A DNA stretch of 64,000 nt from Jingyaoa shaoxingensis (GCF_014385005.1 NZ_JACRSZ010000008.1:1-64000); one strand, 5' to 3'. Shown: positions 7,840 to 17,587, counted from the stretch's first letter. Translations and numbers: made by a program. The notes: generated by a model not told the origin, from the letters alone.

Positions 7840-10281
7840 CTAATGAATGTCATAGACACTTCTCAGACGGAGAACGGATGGATCCCCTGCTTCGATCTTC
7901 ACTCTCTTCGTTCCTGCGTTCATGTCGAAATAGTTATCTGACAGAATCAGGTCTTCGTTTTCATTCAGGATCTCTACGCTCTTGGCATAAGCAGATGCAG
8001 TAATCTCAATCTCATCACCGATTACTTTTGCAGTAAGCTGTGGATCCTGATAACGGAAGTACTTCGGATAAGAGAAGTTCACGGTGCCTTCGGAGATGAT
8101 CTCTCCGTCTTTTTCCATCTCATAGCTGATATATTCTTCGTAGATATTGGCTTCCGGGAATTCTTCTTTGTCCAGCCATACACTGGTCAGTGCCGGAACA
8201 TGTACCTCCGTTTCGCCGCTCTTTATGATCTCCGCGGAGGCTTTTCTAAGTGCCCAGCGGACAGTCACATCCATATCTGTGCGGGTCTCGTTAGCCACAT
8301 TCAGACGGATGGATTTTTCAAAATCAAAGTACTGACGGTTCAGGTCTTTGCCGGCTGTCATCAGTCCCTGTTCCTCGCAGGAGAGCATCAGCGGCGCAAA
8401 GAATCGTTTTGCATAGTAATGCAGTGCTTTCAGTCTGCCGCAGTAATCTACAGAAGACCAGGAAGCTACCGGCCAGCAGTCATTGAACTGCCAGTAAATG
8501 GCTCCCATACAGCGTCCGCGGTTCCGGCGGAAATGTTCTACGCCATATCGAATACCGTCTGCCTGCAGAAGCTGAGATGCATACAGCACCGTAGTAAATT
8601 CAGACGGATAGCGGTAGGTCTGCTGCATGTAGTTCATGATCTTGCCATTGGCACTGCCGTTTCTCTGATGCTTTTCCATTATATAAGAGAAAATATTATA
8701 ATCTGCCGGATCATCACTGATCTTTTCAATGGTCTTCATGGTCGGGAAGGACTGGAAACCAAACTCTGACAGATAACGGAAATAATACTTACGGTATTCG
8801 GTAAATGGCTTATTACCATGCCATACCTGCCAGTAATGCACATCTCCTCTGTTCGGATCCTGCGGGTCATCGAAACTTCCGCCTGATGATGGGCTGGATG
8901 GCCAATAGAAGGTGTTCGGATCATATTCTTTCAGAATTTCCGGAATGATCCGTTCATACATCAGGATATAATCACGCACTTCTGTCTGCTTGGTAACCCA
9001 CTCATTATGCTGAGCCACAAAGTCTTCCATCTCGTTATTGCCACACCACAGTCCCAGACTGGCATGATGGCGAATTCGTTTTACATTATCAATAAACTCT
9101 GCCCTGATATTTTCTTCGAATTCTGGTGTCAGATCATATACAGCACAGGCAAACATGAAGTCCTGCCATACCACCAGACCCAGTTCATCACACAGATCAT
9201 AGAACCAGTCTTCCGGATAGTATCCGCCGCCCCATACACGAACAGAGTTATAATTTGCCCAGATACCCTTTTCCAGAAGTTTTCTGGTAGTCTCCGGTGT
9301 GACACGTCCGAGGAGATGGTCTTCCGGAATGTAGTCAGCACCCATGGCAAAGATGTCCACACCATTGACTCTACAGTTGAAGCTTTCGCCCCACTGATCT
9401 TTTTCTCTGTGCATGGTCATCGTGCGAAGACCAATTCGTCGGCTCCATACATCCAGCTCTTCTTCCCCGCGCAGGAGAGTTACTTCTACCTGATACAGAT
9501 TCTGTTCACCGTAACCATTTGGCCACCAGAGCTGTGGATGCTCTATAGTCACAGTTCTTGGATCCCGGCTGTCTGCCACAACACTGCCATCCGGCGCAGT
9601 TACTTTTACATGATATTGCCAGTCCTGTCCGGTCTTTTCCAGTTCTTCGATCTCAACGTCCAGATGAAGCAGCACTTTATCAGTCAGATGCTCCTGTGTG
9701 ATGTATACACTGTCAATTCTGGCTTCTTCCACACCCAGCAGGTTTACCGGGCGGAACAGTCCGGCATCCGGAAGATGTGCACCCCAGTCCCATCCAAACA
9801 TGCAGTGTGCCTTACGAATGTTGACGAATCCGTCCATGGCATCTTCTGATCCGTGAGTCTGGCTGATCTGAAAAGCTTCTGCGATGTATTTAGTCGGAGA
9901 ATGGAATACCACCCGAAGTTCGTTACCTGTCTCGTGGATCATTCCAGTCACATCATATTCCCAGATACGGTGCATATTGCATACTTCTCCCAGCTTTGTG
10001 CTGTTCAGATACAGGTCTGCAATCGTGTCAATTCCGTCAAAATGAAGAATCTGGTGTTTTGCCTTCATTACTTCCGGCTCACAGTCAAATACGGTATGGT
10101 ATTCGTAATCTTCATCCATCAGTTTCAACGCTTTGTCTTCATTATCCTTGAAAAAAGGATCTTCCATCTGTTCATTGCGCAGCAAATCTGTGTAAACAGT
10201 TCCGGGAACCACTGCTTCCCAGAATTCTTCATCTCCCACACGGCGCATGCTCCAGTTCTTATTTAATTTCTGTGCAAACAT
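7840..10281 (-). CDS. beta-mannosidase, GH2 family
   Basis: Cytoplasmic exo-enzyme (no signal peptide) that removes terminal beta-mannose from manno-oligosaccharides. About 813 residues: an N-terminal sugar-binding jelly roll (FDGIDTIADLYLN is typical), an Ig-like domain, then the TIM barrel with VRVWGGGYYPEDWFYDLCDELGL. The acid/base Glu is in WCGNNEME and the nucleophile Glu in SEFGFQS. The frame opens at 10299, but the ATG at 10279-10281 has AGGAG seven bases before it. This start lies inside the end of the alpha-xylosidase gene (23-bp overlap), so the two are translated together. The substrate is inferred from closer similarity to beta-mannosidases than to beta-galactosidases. Confidence 0.88.
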   Translation of the reverse strand: MFAQKLNKNWSMRRVGDEEFWEAVVPGTVYTDLLRNEQMEDPFFKDNEDKALKLMDEDYEYHTVFDCEPEVMKAKHQILHFDGIDTIADLYLNSTKLGEVCNMHRIWEYDVTGMIHETGNELRVVFHSPTKYIAEAFQISQTHGSEDAMDGFVNIRKAHCMFGWDWGAHLPDAGLFRPVNLLGVEEARIDSVYITQEHLTDKVLLHLDVEIEELEKTGQDWQYHVKVTAPDGSVVADSRDPRTVTIEHPQLWWPNGYGEQNLYQVEVTLLRGEEELDVWSRRIGLRTMTMHREKDQWGESFNCRVNGVDIFAMGADYIPEDHLLGRVTPETTRKLLEKGIWANYNSVRVWGGGYYPEDWFYDLCDELGLVVWQDFMFACAVYDLTPEFEENIRAEFIDNVKRIRHHASLGLWCGNNEMEDFVAQHNEWVTKQTEVRDYILMYERIIPEILKEYDPNTFYWPSSPSSGGSFDDPQDPNRGDVHYWQVWHGNKPFTEYRKYYFRYLSEFGFQSFPTMKTIEKISDDPADYNIFSYIMEKHQRNGSANGKIMNYMQQTYRYPSEFTTVLYASQLLQADGIRYGVEHFRRNRGRCMGAIYWQFNDCWPVASWSSVDYCGRLKALHYYAKRFFAPLMLSCEEQGLMTAGKDLNRQYFDFEKSIRLNVANETRTDMDVTVRWALRKASAEIIKSGETEVHVPALTSVWLDKEEFPEANIYEEYISYEMEKDGEIISEGTVNFSYPKYFRYQDPQLTAKVIGDEIEITASAYAKSVEILNENEDLILSDNYFDMNAGTKRVKIEAGDPSVLRLRSVYDIH

Positions 10282-12583
10282 GCTGTTCTCCTCTCTCAAT
10301 GGTATATTCAGTTTTTTCTGTTCCCATATACAGTGTCAGCTTCATCAGCGGCATCGGCTTCTCAGAAGTCAGTTCAATCTTCTGACCTCTTCTCTTTGCA
10401 CGGATCACATTTATAATGTTTCCATCCACATCCGGTACTTCACACACTGCTTCCGCACCATTCTGAAGCTGGTACAACATGAGATCCATCTGATTCTCGT
10501 AGTCATAATCTGGCTTATGATTTTCCCGTCCTACCGCCAGCAGTGTATTTTCTCTTACATACAACGGCAGTGAGAAGTAATCATAAGTATCTTCCTGCCA
10601 GCAGCCGCCTCTTCTGACTTCTCCGCTGAGCAAATGGGTCCATACTCCCTTCGGCAGATAATACTGGCATACGCTGTCTTCTCTTAAGATCGGTGCTGCC
10701 AACAGTGCATCTCCCAGCATGTACTGGCTGTCCAGATAAGCCACTGCAGGATCATTCATATATTCAAATACCATCGGACGCATCATCGGTGTGCCTTCTT
10801 TGTGAGCTTCAATGGCTTTTGCATACAGATAAGGCATCAGTCTGCATTTCAGCTTAGAGAAATGAGCCACTACATCGCAGGCTTCCTCATCAAACAGCCA
10901 CGGTACACGATAGCTTCCTGATCCGTGGAGACGGCTGTGGCTGGATAACAGTCCGAACGCTGCCCATCTCTTATACAGATCCGGTGTCGCGGTACTCTCA
11001 AATCCGGAGATATCATGGCTCCAGAAAGAGAATCCACTCATGGCAAAGGACAGTCCGCCTCGCAGCGTTTCCGCCATAGATGGGTAGTTTGCAAAGCAGT
11101 CACCTCCCCAGTGTACCGGGAACTGCTGACTTCCTGCTGTCGCACTTCTGGCAAACAGTACTGCTTCCTGTTCTCCCTTTACTTCTTTTAACAGGTTAAA
11201 TACCGCTTTATTATATAAGAAGGTATAGTAATTGTGCATTGCATGTGGATCACTGCCATCGTGATATACCACATCTACCGGAATACGCTCACCAAAGTCG
11301 GTCTTGAAGCAGTCAACTCCCACATCCAGAAGGGTGCGTAATTTGTCTGTATACCATTTCACTGCATCCGGATTGGTGAAGTCCACAAGTCCCATTCCTG
11401 CCTGCCAGTTATCTGTCTGCCATACGCCCTTTCCGTCTGCACGTTTCAGCAGATAACCTTTTTCTGCGCCCTCTTTAAAGAACGGTGTGCCCTGTGCAAT
11501 ATAGGAATTAATCCATACACAGATCTTCAGTCCCTTGTCATGATATCTCTGAATGGTTCCCTTAATATCCGGGAAGCAGTCCTTGTCCCATTCAAAGTCA
11601 CACCAGTGGAATGCTCTCATCCAGAAACAGTCAAAATGGAATACTCTCATAGGGATATCTCGCTCAAACATACCGTTGATAAAAGAGCTGGTGGTTTCTT
11701 CATTATAATTGGTCGTAAAGGATGTGGACAGCCATAATCCGAAAGACCATGCAGGCGGAAGTGCCGGTCTGCCCAGCATTGCTGTATACAGATTCAGGAT
11801 CTCTTTTGGTGACGGACCATAGAAAAATACGTAATTCAGCTTTTCGCCCGGTACAGAAAATCCCACATATTCTACTTTTTCGCTGGCTACTTCAAAGGAT
11901 ACCTGATCGGTGCTGTCTACAAATACACCATATCCCTTATTGGTCATATAAAAAGGAATGCTCTTGTATGCAATCTGAGATGCGGTTCCGCCATCTTCAT
12001 TCCAGGTATCTACTGTCTGACCGTTTTTCACAAATGCGGTAAAACGCTCGCCCAGGCCATAGACACATTCTCCTACGGAAAGAGACAGTTCGTTCATCAT
12101 ATATGGATGATATTTTTCTGTCAGATAATTTTCTTCTCCAAACATCGTACTCGGCTGTCTATCCCAGCGGATCAGTCCTATGTTACGCAGATTACAGGAA
12201 GTCAATACCTTGCCGTCTGCTTCAAATGCATAGGAAAACTGCTTCCGGTTCACACGAACCTGCAACACACCCGTATCCATGAGAGCTTCATCCTCAGTGA
12301 TAGTAACTGTTGCTTCTCCGATCTCTTCTGTCTTCTCAAACTGTGGCAGATGCGCATCGTATCCTTCATAATGCCATGCGCTGACTGCGATGGTGCGGTC
12401 ATTGCGTGCCACAAATTCTATAGTAATCGTCGGCATATTCAGAGTGCCGCCTCTGTCATTCGTATGAGCTGCCGGTGCCACGATTCGCATACCGCCCGGA
12501 ATCTCATCTACATAATAAGCTTCTGTTGCGAACAGACCATTACTTCTCTCACTTCTCAGCCAAAATCCTTCTGTAAATTTCAC
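10259..12583 (-). CDS. yicI: alpha-xylosidase, GH31 (YicI-like)
   Basis: Releases alpha-linked xylose from xyloglucan-type oligosaccharides. The 774 residues match the length of E. coli YicI and share its long motifs. The nucleophile Asp429 is in CFKTDFGERIP and the acid/base Asp495 in HWGGDCFANY; LLSSHSRLHGS and YLYAKA are also conserved. The start is GTG with AGGAGGG eight bases upstream. No signal peptide, so it works on imported oligosaccharides. It heads a two-gene operon with the beta-mannosidase; the sugar ABC genes lie about 0.4 kb upstream on the same strand but are separated by mobile-element remnants. Confidence 0.92.
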   Translation of the reverse strand: MKFTEGFWLRSERSNGLFATEAYYVDEIPGGMRIVAPAAHTNDRGGTLNMPTITIEFVARNDRTIAVSAWHYEGYDAHLPQFEKTEEIGEATVTITEDEALMDTGVLQVRVNRKQFSYAFEADGKVLTSCNLRNIGLIRWDRQPSTMFGEENYLTEKYHPYMMNELSLSVGECVYGLGERFTAFVKNGQTVDTWNEDGGTASQIAYKSIPFYMTNKGYGVFVDSTDQVSFEVASEKVEYVGFSVPGEKLNYVFFYGPSPKEILNLYTAMLGRPALPPAWSFGLWLSTSFTTNYNEETTSSFINGMFERDIPMRVFHFDCFWMRAFHWCDFEWDKDCFPDIKGTIQRYHDKGLKICVWINSYIAQGTPFFKEGAEKGYLLKRADGKGVWQTDNWQAGMGLVDFTNPDAVKWYTDKLRTLLDVGVDCFKTDFGERIPVDVVYHDGSDPHAMHNYYTFLYNKAVFNLLKEVKGEQEAVLFARSATAGSQQFPVHWGGDCFANYPSMAETLRGGLSFAMSGFSFWSHDISGFESTATPDLYKRWAAFGLLSSHSRLHGSGSYRVPWLFDEEACDVVAHFSKLKCRLMPYLYAKAIEAHKEGTPMMRPMVFEYMNDPAVAYLDSQYMLGDALLAAPILREDSVCQYYLPKGVWTHLLSGEVRRGGCWQEDTYDYFSLPLYVRENTLLAVGRENHKPDYDYENQMDLMLYQLQNGAEAVCEVPDVDGNIINVIRAKRRGQKIELTSEKPMPLMKLTLYMGTEKTEYTIERGEQHVCTEIK

Positions 12584-12633
12584 GCTTTTTACCCTCCTGA
12601 GTTTATGTCTCTCTTCATTATTACTATGAATTC

Positions 12634-12704
12634 AAGAATGCCTCGGCATTCTTGCTGCGAGATGCGCGTCATGCAAAGCATGACATATTTCTTTTGCGCA
12701 TCTC
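12634..12704. repeat. two nested/adjacent perfect hairpins, probable mobile-element debris
   Basis: A 9-bp perfect palindrome (AAGAATGCC-TC-GGCATTCTT, 12634-12653) is followed by a 9-bp stem (GAGATGCGC at 12659-12667 with GCGCATCTC at 12696-12704). The latter encloses a second 7-bp hairpin (GTCATGC-AAA-GCATGAC, 12668-12684). The structure is far denser than in neighbouring DNA and continues into the inverted repeat at 12723. I infer a non-coding element end rather than a gene or terminator. Confidence 0.55.
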
Positions 12705-12722
12705 TGCAATCCTGCCGGAGGC

Positions 12723-12926
12723 TATATCAGATGAGGGATTGACTCCCACCACTGATACTAATTTGCTCCTCGCCACCTAAAGGACGCCACTGAAAAAGTC
12801 CTTATTTTGCGCAAAGTAGCACAAGATAAAGTATATTTATATGTTTTGCGCTACTATATATTGTATGTAAAAACAGTTTTTCAGTGGCGTCCCTAAAGAG
12901 GTGGGAGTCATCTCACATCTGATATA
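12723..12926. mobile_element. palindromic element, possible IS200/IS605-type remnant, interrupted by a MITE
   Basis: Imperfect terminal arms at 12723-12750 (TATATCAGATG...GACTCCCACC) and 12900-12926 (GGTGGGAGTC...CATCTGATATA) are inverted copies of each other. With the inserted MITE and one duplicated CTAAA removed, the middle becomes CCACCTAAAGAGGTGG, a perfect 6-bp hairpin with a four-base loop. CTCCCACCACT also occurs at the end of the complete IS200/IS605 element at 33.2 kb, which suggests a related element end, but no transposase gene remains here. Confidence 0.55.
12782..12892. mobile_element. 111-bp MITE with 16-bp terminal inverted repeats and 5-bp target duplication
   Basis: GGACGCCACTGAAAAA at 12782-12797 is repeated exactly inverted at 12877-12892. 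CTAAA flanks both sides directly (12777-12781 and 12893-12897), as expected for a target-site duplication. The interior is AT-rich, without an ORF, and has a minor internal inverted pair (AGTAGC/GCTACT). The transposase that mobilises it is not in the window. Confidence 0.75.
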
Positions 12927-12961
12927 TCTGTTGACAAGTTACTTTTTCTTCTGAACGCGAT

Positions 12962-12994
12962 AAGGCTGTCACAAGAATCTCTTGCGGCAGCCTT
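12962..12994 (-). terminator. weak terminator-like hairpin after sugar permeases
   Basis: AAGGCTG (12962-12968) pairs with CAGCCTT (12988-12994), with an inner CAAGA/TCTTG stem. It lies just past the stop of the second sugar permease. There is no clear U-run on the minus strand, so termination here is a guess. Confidence 0.4.
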
Positions 12995-13001
12995 TGTCGT
13001 G

Positions 13002-13859
13002 TTAACCTTTTACAGCTCCTGATACCATGCCTTTGATGATCTGTTTGCTGAAAGCGAAATATAGCACAACGATCGGGGCCATCGTAATCAGCATGGCAGC
13101 CATCTGTTTTGGATAATCAGATGCGAACTGTCCCTTAAACTGTGTCAGTGCCAGAGGTACGGTCTGCAGACCTACACTCTTAATCAGTACCAATGCGAAA
13201 GAAAATTCATTCCAGCAGGAGAATACCTGAATAATTGCCACAGTAACCAGGATCGGTTTGCAGATCGGTAAAATTACCTGGAACAGAGTCTTGCTGAAGG
13301 TACTTCCGTCAATTGCCGCTGCTTCCTCCAAGGATACCGGTATACCCTTCACATAACCTTCCACCAGGAAGATACCCATTGGAAGTCCAAAGGATATATA
13401 TGGTAAAAGCAGTGTAAACCAGCGGTTGGAAAGTCCGCAGTTACGGAATACTACATAGATTGGTACCAGCAGTGAGTGTACCGGAATCAGCATACCCATC
13501 AGGAACATGGCATACAGTACACGGTTCAGCTTGAAACGTACTCTTGCAAGAATGTAACCTACAACATAACTGAACAGTACAATCAGAACAATGGAAAGTA
13601 CGGTAGTACGTACACTGTTCCACATGGACTCGCCCAGATGATAATCCTTATTGGTCAGAATTCGGATATAGTTGATCAGTGTCGGACTCTTTGGCAGTCC
13701 AATGATATCCGCATTAAATGCACGTTTTTCCTTAAAAGAAGAATACAACATCCATACCAGCGGGAAAATACAGCTCAGTGAGAAAATCCAGAGAACCAGA
13801 TTCATGAAAAATCCGCCGATCAGTTTACCCGGTCTGTTTGTTTTTGCTTTTTTATCCAT
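13002..13859 (-). CDS. carbohydrate ABC transporter permease, MalG type
   Basis: A 285-residue inner-membrane subunit with six predicted membrane segments, the first at about 15-35. The EAA loop that contacts the ATPase reads SLEEAAAIDGSTFSKTLFQVILPI near residue 180. It pairs with the MalF-type permease whose stop is 3 bp upstream. No ATPase gene is present in the cluster, so a shared MsmX-type ATPase encoded elsewhere is probable, as is usual in Firmicutes. The context of GH94, GH31 and GH2 enzymes points to an oligosaccharide cargo such as cello- or hemicellulose fragments. Confidence 0.92.
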   Translation of the reverse strand: MDKKAKTNRPGKLIGGFFMNLVLWIFSLSCIFPLVWMLYSSFKEKRAFNADIIGLPKSPTLINYIRILTNKDYHLGESMWNSVRTTVLSIVLIVLFSYVVGYILARVRFKLNRVLYAMFLMGMLIPVHSLLVPIYVVFRNCGLSNRWFTLLLPYISFGLPMGIFLVEGYVKGIPVSLEEAAAIDGSTFSKTLFQVILPICKPILVTVAIIQVFSCWNEFSFALVLIKSVGLQTVPLALTQFKGQFASDYPKQMAAMLITMAPIVVLYFAFSKQIIKGMVSGAVKG

Positions 13860-13862
13860 GTT

Positions 13863-14756
13863 CTATGCCTCCTTTTCTCTGGTCAGTCTCTTGATCAGTC
13901 CCTGAGATCCGCCGATTACCAGGAGTGATAATACGAAGATCGCTACAGAAATACAGCTACCATATCCCATGTTTGTCTGACTGAAGGATACCTGGTATCC
14001 ATACATTGCCATAACCATAGAAGCTGTTCCAGGACCACCCTTGGTCATAACATAGATGTTATCAAATGCTTTCATGTTACCAGCTACACACAGGGTGATA
14101 CAAACCAGCATAGTGTTCTTAATCAGTGGTAAAGTAATATATAATGCCTTCTGGAAACCATTGGCTCCATCGATCTCTGCACTTTCAAAGATCTCTGTAT
14201 CAATAGAAGATACTGCTGAAAGAATGATAACCATGTAATAACCTATGTACTGCCAGATCAGTGGGATGGATACATACAGCATAACCCACTTGGAATTGTT
14301 CAGCCATACCTGACACAGATCCGGTCTGCCGATGGCTTTCAGGAACCAGTTAATGATACCGTACTGATTGTGGTAGATCATATTCCAGATCAAACCGATA
14401 CAAACTGCTGCAATCGTACTTGGGAAGAAACCAAAGGTACGGTGAATCGTTTTGAATTTCACCAGCTTGGAATTTACCATCATAACCAGAACAAAAGCAA
14501 TACCAACCTGACCGATGATACAGATGACTACCAGATAAATGTTATGTCCGAATGCAGTCCAGAACGTTCCGTCATGGAATAACTGTGCATAGTTGGAAAT
14601 TCCGGAAAATGTCTTTACCGGACCTCCTTTCCAGTCAAAGAAGCTGTAAAACAGCGCTGTAATCAATGGCACAAATACGGTAAACACAAATAATGCCACC
14701 GGAACCAAAAGATAGAGAAATATGGTTTTTTTACTAGGTTTTATAGTACTTAGCAT
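13863..14756 (-). CDS. carbohydrate ABC transporter permease, MalF type
   Basis: A 297-residue membrane protein with six predicted segments. The EAA motif reads IFESAEIDGANGFQKALYITLPL near residue 195. It forms the channel with the downstream MalG-type permease (3-bp gap). It is preceded by a 168-bp gap containing a terminator-like hairpin after the binding-protein gene, a common arrangement that keeps binding protein in excess over permeases. Confidence 0.92.
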   Translation of the reverse strand: MLSTIKPSKKTIFLYLLVPVALFVFTVFVPLITALFYSFFDWKGGPVKTFSGISNYAQLFHDGTFWTAFGHNIYLVVICIIGQVGIAFVLVMMVNSKLVKFKTIHRTFGFFPSTIAAVCIGLIWNMIYHNQYGIINWFLKAIGRPDLCQVWLNNSKWVMLYVSIPLIWQYIGYYMVIILSAVSSIDTEIFESAEIDGANGFQKALYITLPLIKNTMLVCITLCVAGNMKAFDNIYVMTKGGPGTASMVMAMYGYQVSFSQTNMGYGSCISVAIFVLSLLVIGGSQGLIKRLTREKEA

Positions 14757-14840
14757 CGAATCCTCTCCTTCCTGATTTGTAGATTCATCATATAAGAAAA
14801 ACCCCGCGAATTCTTATATGATAAATCTTTTCCCTCTTTT

Positions 14841-14885
14841 AAAAAGGAACCGCCCGGCCCACTCACGCCGCGGGCAGAGCGGTTC
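14841..14885 (-). terminator. partial terminator/attenuator between binding protein and permeases
   Basis: GAACCGC (14847-14853) pairs with GCGGTTC (14879-14885) around a GC-rich interior, and on the minus strand the stem is followed by CCTTTTT. It is placed so that most transcripts end after the binding-protein gene while some continue into the permeases. Confidence 0.65.
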
Positions 14886-14924
14886 TCATTTTCTTATAAT
14901 TACACGGATTGTTCAGTGCATAGC

Positions 14925-16280
14925 TTATTTATTTAAGTAGTTTTCTTCGTAAGCTGCCTGTGCGTTAGCTGCTACGTCTTCTGGGCTCATTTCACCATTC
15001 ATCATAGTCTGAAGGTCTGTGTTCAGAACTGACCATACAGCACTGTCGATGTAGGAGTCATAGATTTCGCAAGGATCTGTATCAACATAAGACCAGTTGT
15101 AGAAATCCTGTGTAATCTGATCGAATCCGCTAAGGTCAACATCATCCACTTTGGTAAGTCCGCCAAGTGCATAGTTTTCAGCTACATAGCTTGCAAATGC
15201 AGGTCCTGTAAGTTCCTGAGCCAGATCGATTGCTGCTGCAAGTTTATCAGGATCTTCTGCAACCTTAGGATTGATTGCTATAGCATATCCAAGACCAATA
15301 TTCTGTGAGTTAGGAGCTTCTGTTGCATCTGCCGGCTGTGGAAGTACTGCAAAACCGATCTGATCGAATTTATCTGTTTCCTGCAGAGATGCCCAGATGT
15401 AAGATTCATCCCAGTTACCACCGATAAATGCTGCTGCATCGCCGGAGATGTAGTATTCACGAGCATCTTCATTTGTTACTGCGTTGAAGTCTTCGTTGAA
15501 GATCTTGGTTTCGTTGAACAGATGCTGTGTTTCTTTCAGAGCCGCTACGAATGTATCATCTGTGAATGCAGCGCCGTCTTTTGCGATCAGGCTTGAGAAC
15601 CATTCCGGACCTGTGTATCTGTTGCCCAGAGTTGACAGGAAGCATGAGTTAGCCTGCCACTGTCCGCCGTTACCAAATGCGATAGTTGTAATACCCTGTT
15701 CGTTAAAGTATTCGGAAGCTTTTTCTACATCTTCCCATGTGCTTGGGAATGTATCGAATCCAGCATCTTTCCACATCTGTTTGTCGTAAATTACTACTGT
15801 ACAGGTACCACCTGTCAGTGCAGGGAATCCATAGATCTTGTCACCAACTGTGAATGGTGTGAAGTATGCCTGATTATACTGATCATAATATGGTGAAGCT
15901 TTGATGGTATCTGTCAGATCCATAACCAGACCCTGATCTGCCCATGCGATAGTGTTCATACCCTGAAGTAAGAATACATCCGGAAGGTCATCAGCTGCTG
16001 CCAGTGTAGCAATCTCTGTCTTGTACTCTGCGTTAGCGATAACGTTCTGATTCAGTGTGATGTCCGGATGAGCTGCTTCCCAGTTAGCGATTGTAGTACG
16101 GAATGCATCAGATCCACCATTTCCATCAGCCTCTTCTGATGTAGAGTAGTGCATCAGTTCCAGCTCTCCCTTGTAAGCCAGATCTGTTGCTGCTACATCT
16201 GTAGCTGCTGCAGCGGATAATCCCATAGATGCTGCCATTGCAGATGCTAATGCGATACTAACTACCTGTCTCTTTTTCAT
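14925..16280 (-). CDS. extracellular carbohydrate-binding protein of an ABC importer
   Basis: A 451-residue family 1 solute-binding protein that captures oligosaccharide for the two downstream permeases. The signal peptide is [20 protein letters not shown] followed by an Ala-rich cleavage region (LSAAAATD). There is no lipobox cysteine, unusual for a Gram-positive binding protein. The mature part starts [21 protein letters not shown], typical of the family, with many exposed aromatics. It is followed by an attenuator-like hairpin. The cargo is inferred from the neighbours: GH94 phosphorylase, alpha-xylosidase and beta-mannosidase. Confidence 0.9.
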   Translation of the reverse strand: MKKRQVVSIALASAMAASMGLSAAAATDVAATDLAYKGELELMHYSTSEEADGNGGSDAFRTTIANWEAAHPDITLNQNVIANAEYKTEIATLAAADDLPDVFLLQGMNTIAWADQGLVMDLTDTIKASPYYDQYNQAYFTPFTVGDKIYGFPALTGGTCTVVIYDKQMWKDAGFDTFPSTWEDVEKASEYFNEQGITTIAFGNGGQWQANSCFLSTLGNRYTGPEWFSSLIAKDGAAFTDDTFVAALKETQHLFNETKIFNEDFNAVTNEDAREYYISGDAAAFIGGNWDESYIWASLQETDKFDQIGFAVLPQPADATEAPNSQNIGLGYAIAINPKVAEDPDKLAAAIDLAQELTGPAFASYVAENYALGGLTKVDDVDLSGFDQITQDFYNWSYVDTDPCEIYDSYIDSAVWSVLNTDLQTMMNGEMSPEDVAANAQAAYEENYLNK

Positions 16281-16352
16281 GATGTTACTTCCTCCTTTAA
16301 TTTAAATATGATATTAAGTTCTTTCTATCTGTTGCGCAGATTCCACTCTGCG

Positions 16353-17369
16353 TTAACATTCTCTGTTACGTGCGACCGTTGCACCCTTGAAAAGTACCCC
16401 ATCTATGGAAAACTTATCAATCAGTGTTGTCTTTGGATGCTCGATCAGATTGATCAACTTGTGAGCTGCGGTACTTCCGATCTTACCGGTATCCTGACAA
16501 AGCGTTGTCAGTTTCGGATCCATCATCCGTACCAGTTCAATTCCATCGTATCCGGTAACGGATATGTCCTCCGGTATCCGAAGTCCTCTTTCTTTGATCA
16601 CATTCATGCCTCCGACGGCTGCATAGTCATCCGGGTACATGATACAGGTTGGTGGATTAGGAAGATCCAGAAGTTCTTCGGTTGCTTTCGCTGCCATCTC
16701 CAGATTACGGTAAGCTGCTTGTTTTACGTATTCATCTGGAATATCCAGCCCATATCTCTGGGTTGTCCGGTAGAACCCGCTGAGCCGGTTCCTGGTAACC
16801 GGGGTATCATCTCCGTGAATGTAAGCAATCTTCTTGTGTCCCATGCTGTAAATGTAATTCACCAGTTCTTCAACACCCTGCACATTATTGGAAACTACTG
16901 CGATCTTACCTTCAAAAGTATGATCAATGGTAACCACCGGTAAGTCTGAGCGGATCAGATCCTGAATATCTTCTTCGTAGTACTTGAAACAGGCTACCAG
17001 TACTCCATCTACTCCCCGGTATCTGCAGCGTTCATAAAAACTCATGTTCTGTCCGCCTGCATGTCCGGCAATAAATGTGATGTCATATCCCTTTTCTTCT
17101 GCTGTATATTTGAAACTTTCCAATACATGATTGAAATACTCATGTGTCAGTCCGTTCATGGCAGCATCTACAAAAAGGACTCCTAAATTGTAGCTTTTCT
17201 TTGTCTTCAGTGCCCTTGCAGAAGAATTCGGAAGGTATCCCATCTCGTGTGCAGTTCTGATAATCAGATTCCTGGTATCTTCTCCGATATCCGAATACCC
17301 GTTCAGTGCCTTGCTGACACTGGCAATGGATACATGGCACTGTTTAGCGATGTCTTTCATAGAAACCAT
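16353..17369 (-). CDS. LacI-family transcriptional regulator
   Basis: Sugar-responsive DNA-binding protein of 338 residues. The N-terminal helix-turn-helix (MKDIAKQCHVSIASVSKALNGYSDIGEDTR) and hinge helix (NSSARALKTKKS) are classic LacI features, followed by a periplasmic-binding-like effector domain. It lies 72 bp upstream of the binding-protein gene on the same strand and is divergent from cellobiose phosphorylase, so it probably controls both. A short hairpin (CGCAGA/TCTGCG, 16335-16352) touches its stop but lacks a U-run, so read-through into the ABC genes is plausible. A second ATG three codons in is possible. Confidence 0.93.
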   Translation of the reverse strand: MVSMKDIAKQCHVSIASVSKALNGYSDIGEDTRNLIIRTAHEMGYLPNSSARALKTKKSYNLGVLFVDAAMNGLTHEYFNHVLESFKYTAEEKGYDITFIAGHAGGQNMSFYERCRYRGVDGVLVACFKYYEEDIQDLIRSDLPVVTIDHTFEGKIAVVSNNVQGVEELVNYIYSMGHKKIAYIHGDDTPVTRNRLSGFYRTTQRYGLDIPDEYVKQAAYRNLEMAAKATEELLDLPNPPTCIMYPDDYAAVGGMNVIKERGLRIPEDISVTGYDGIELVRMMDPKLTTLCQDTGKIGSTAAHKLINLIEHPKTTLIDKFSIDGVLFKGATVARNREC

Positions 17370-17571
17370 TGCGTCGTGCCTCTCAATTCTTTCTAGTCAA
17401 TTTCAAATCCCTTAATCGTTTTCGTAACTGTATTTTATATCCTTTTGCACAAAAGATCAATAGATTTTCCAATATTTTTGATCGTTTTGACATCTTCGTC
17501 CAGTTGCACAATTGTACCTCAGTGCGCATTGTATATTTACTAGTACAAAGTTCCAGAAAACGCATCAAATT

Positions 17572-17587
17572 AACGAAAGGTTTCGTT
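17572..17587. promoter_or_regulatory. candidate LacI-family operator
   Basis: AACGAAAGGTTTCGTT has perfect 7-bp arms around a GG centre, the size and symmetry of LacI-family sites. It sits about 200 bp upstream of the divergent lacI-type start and about 145 bp upstream of the predicted GH94 promoter. Assignment to the adjacent regulator is inference. Confidence 0.5.

Noticed and set aside
8200..9849. 189- and 280-codon plus-strand ORFs
   Set aside because: Both are antisense to the beta-mannosidase gene and read as Cys/His/Phe-rich shadow sequence.
12107..12742. 211-codon plus-strand ORF running into the mobile-element debris
   Set aside because: Most of it is antisense to the alpha-xylosidase gene; the tail only translates palindromic DNA.
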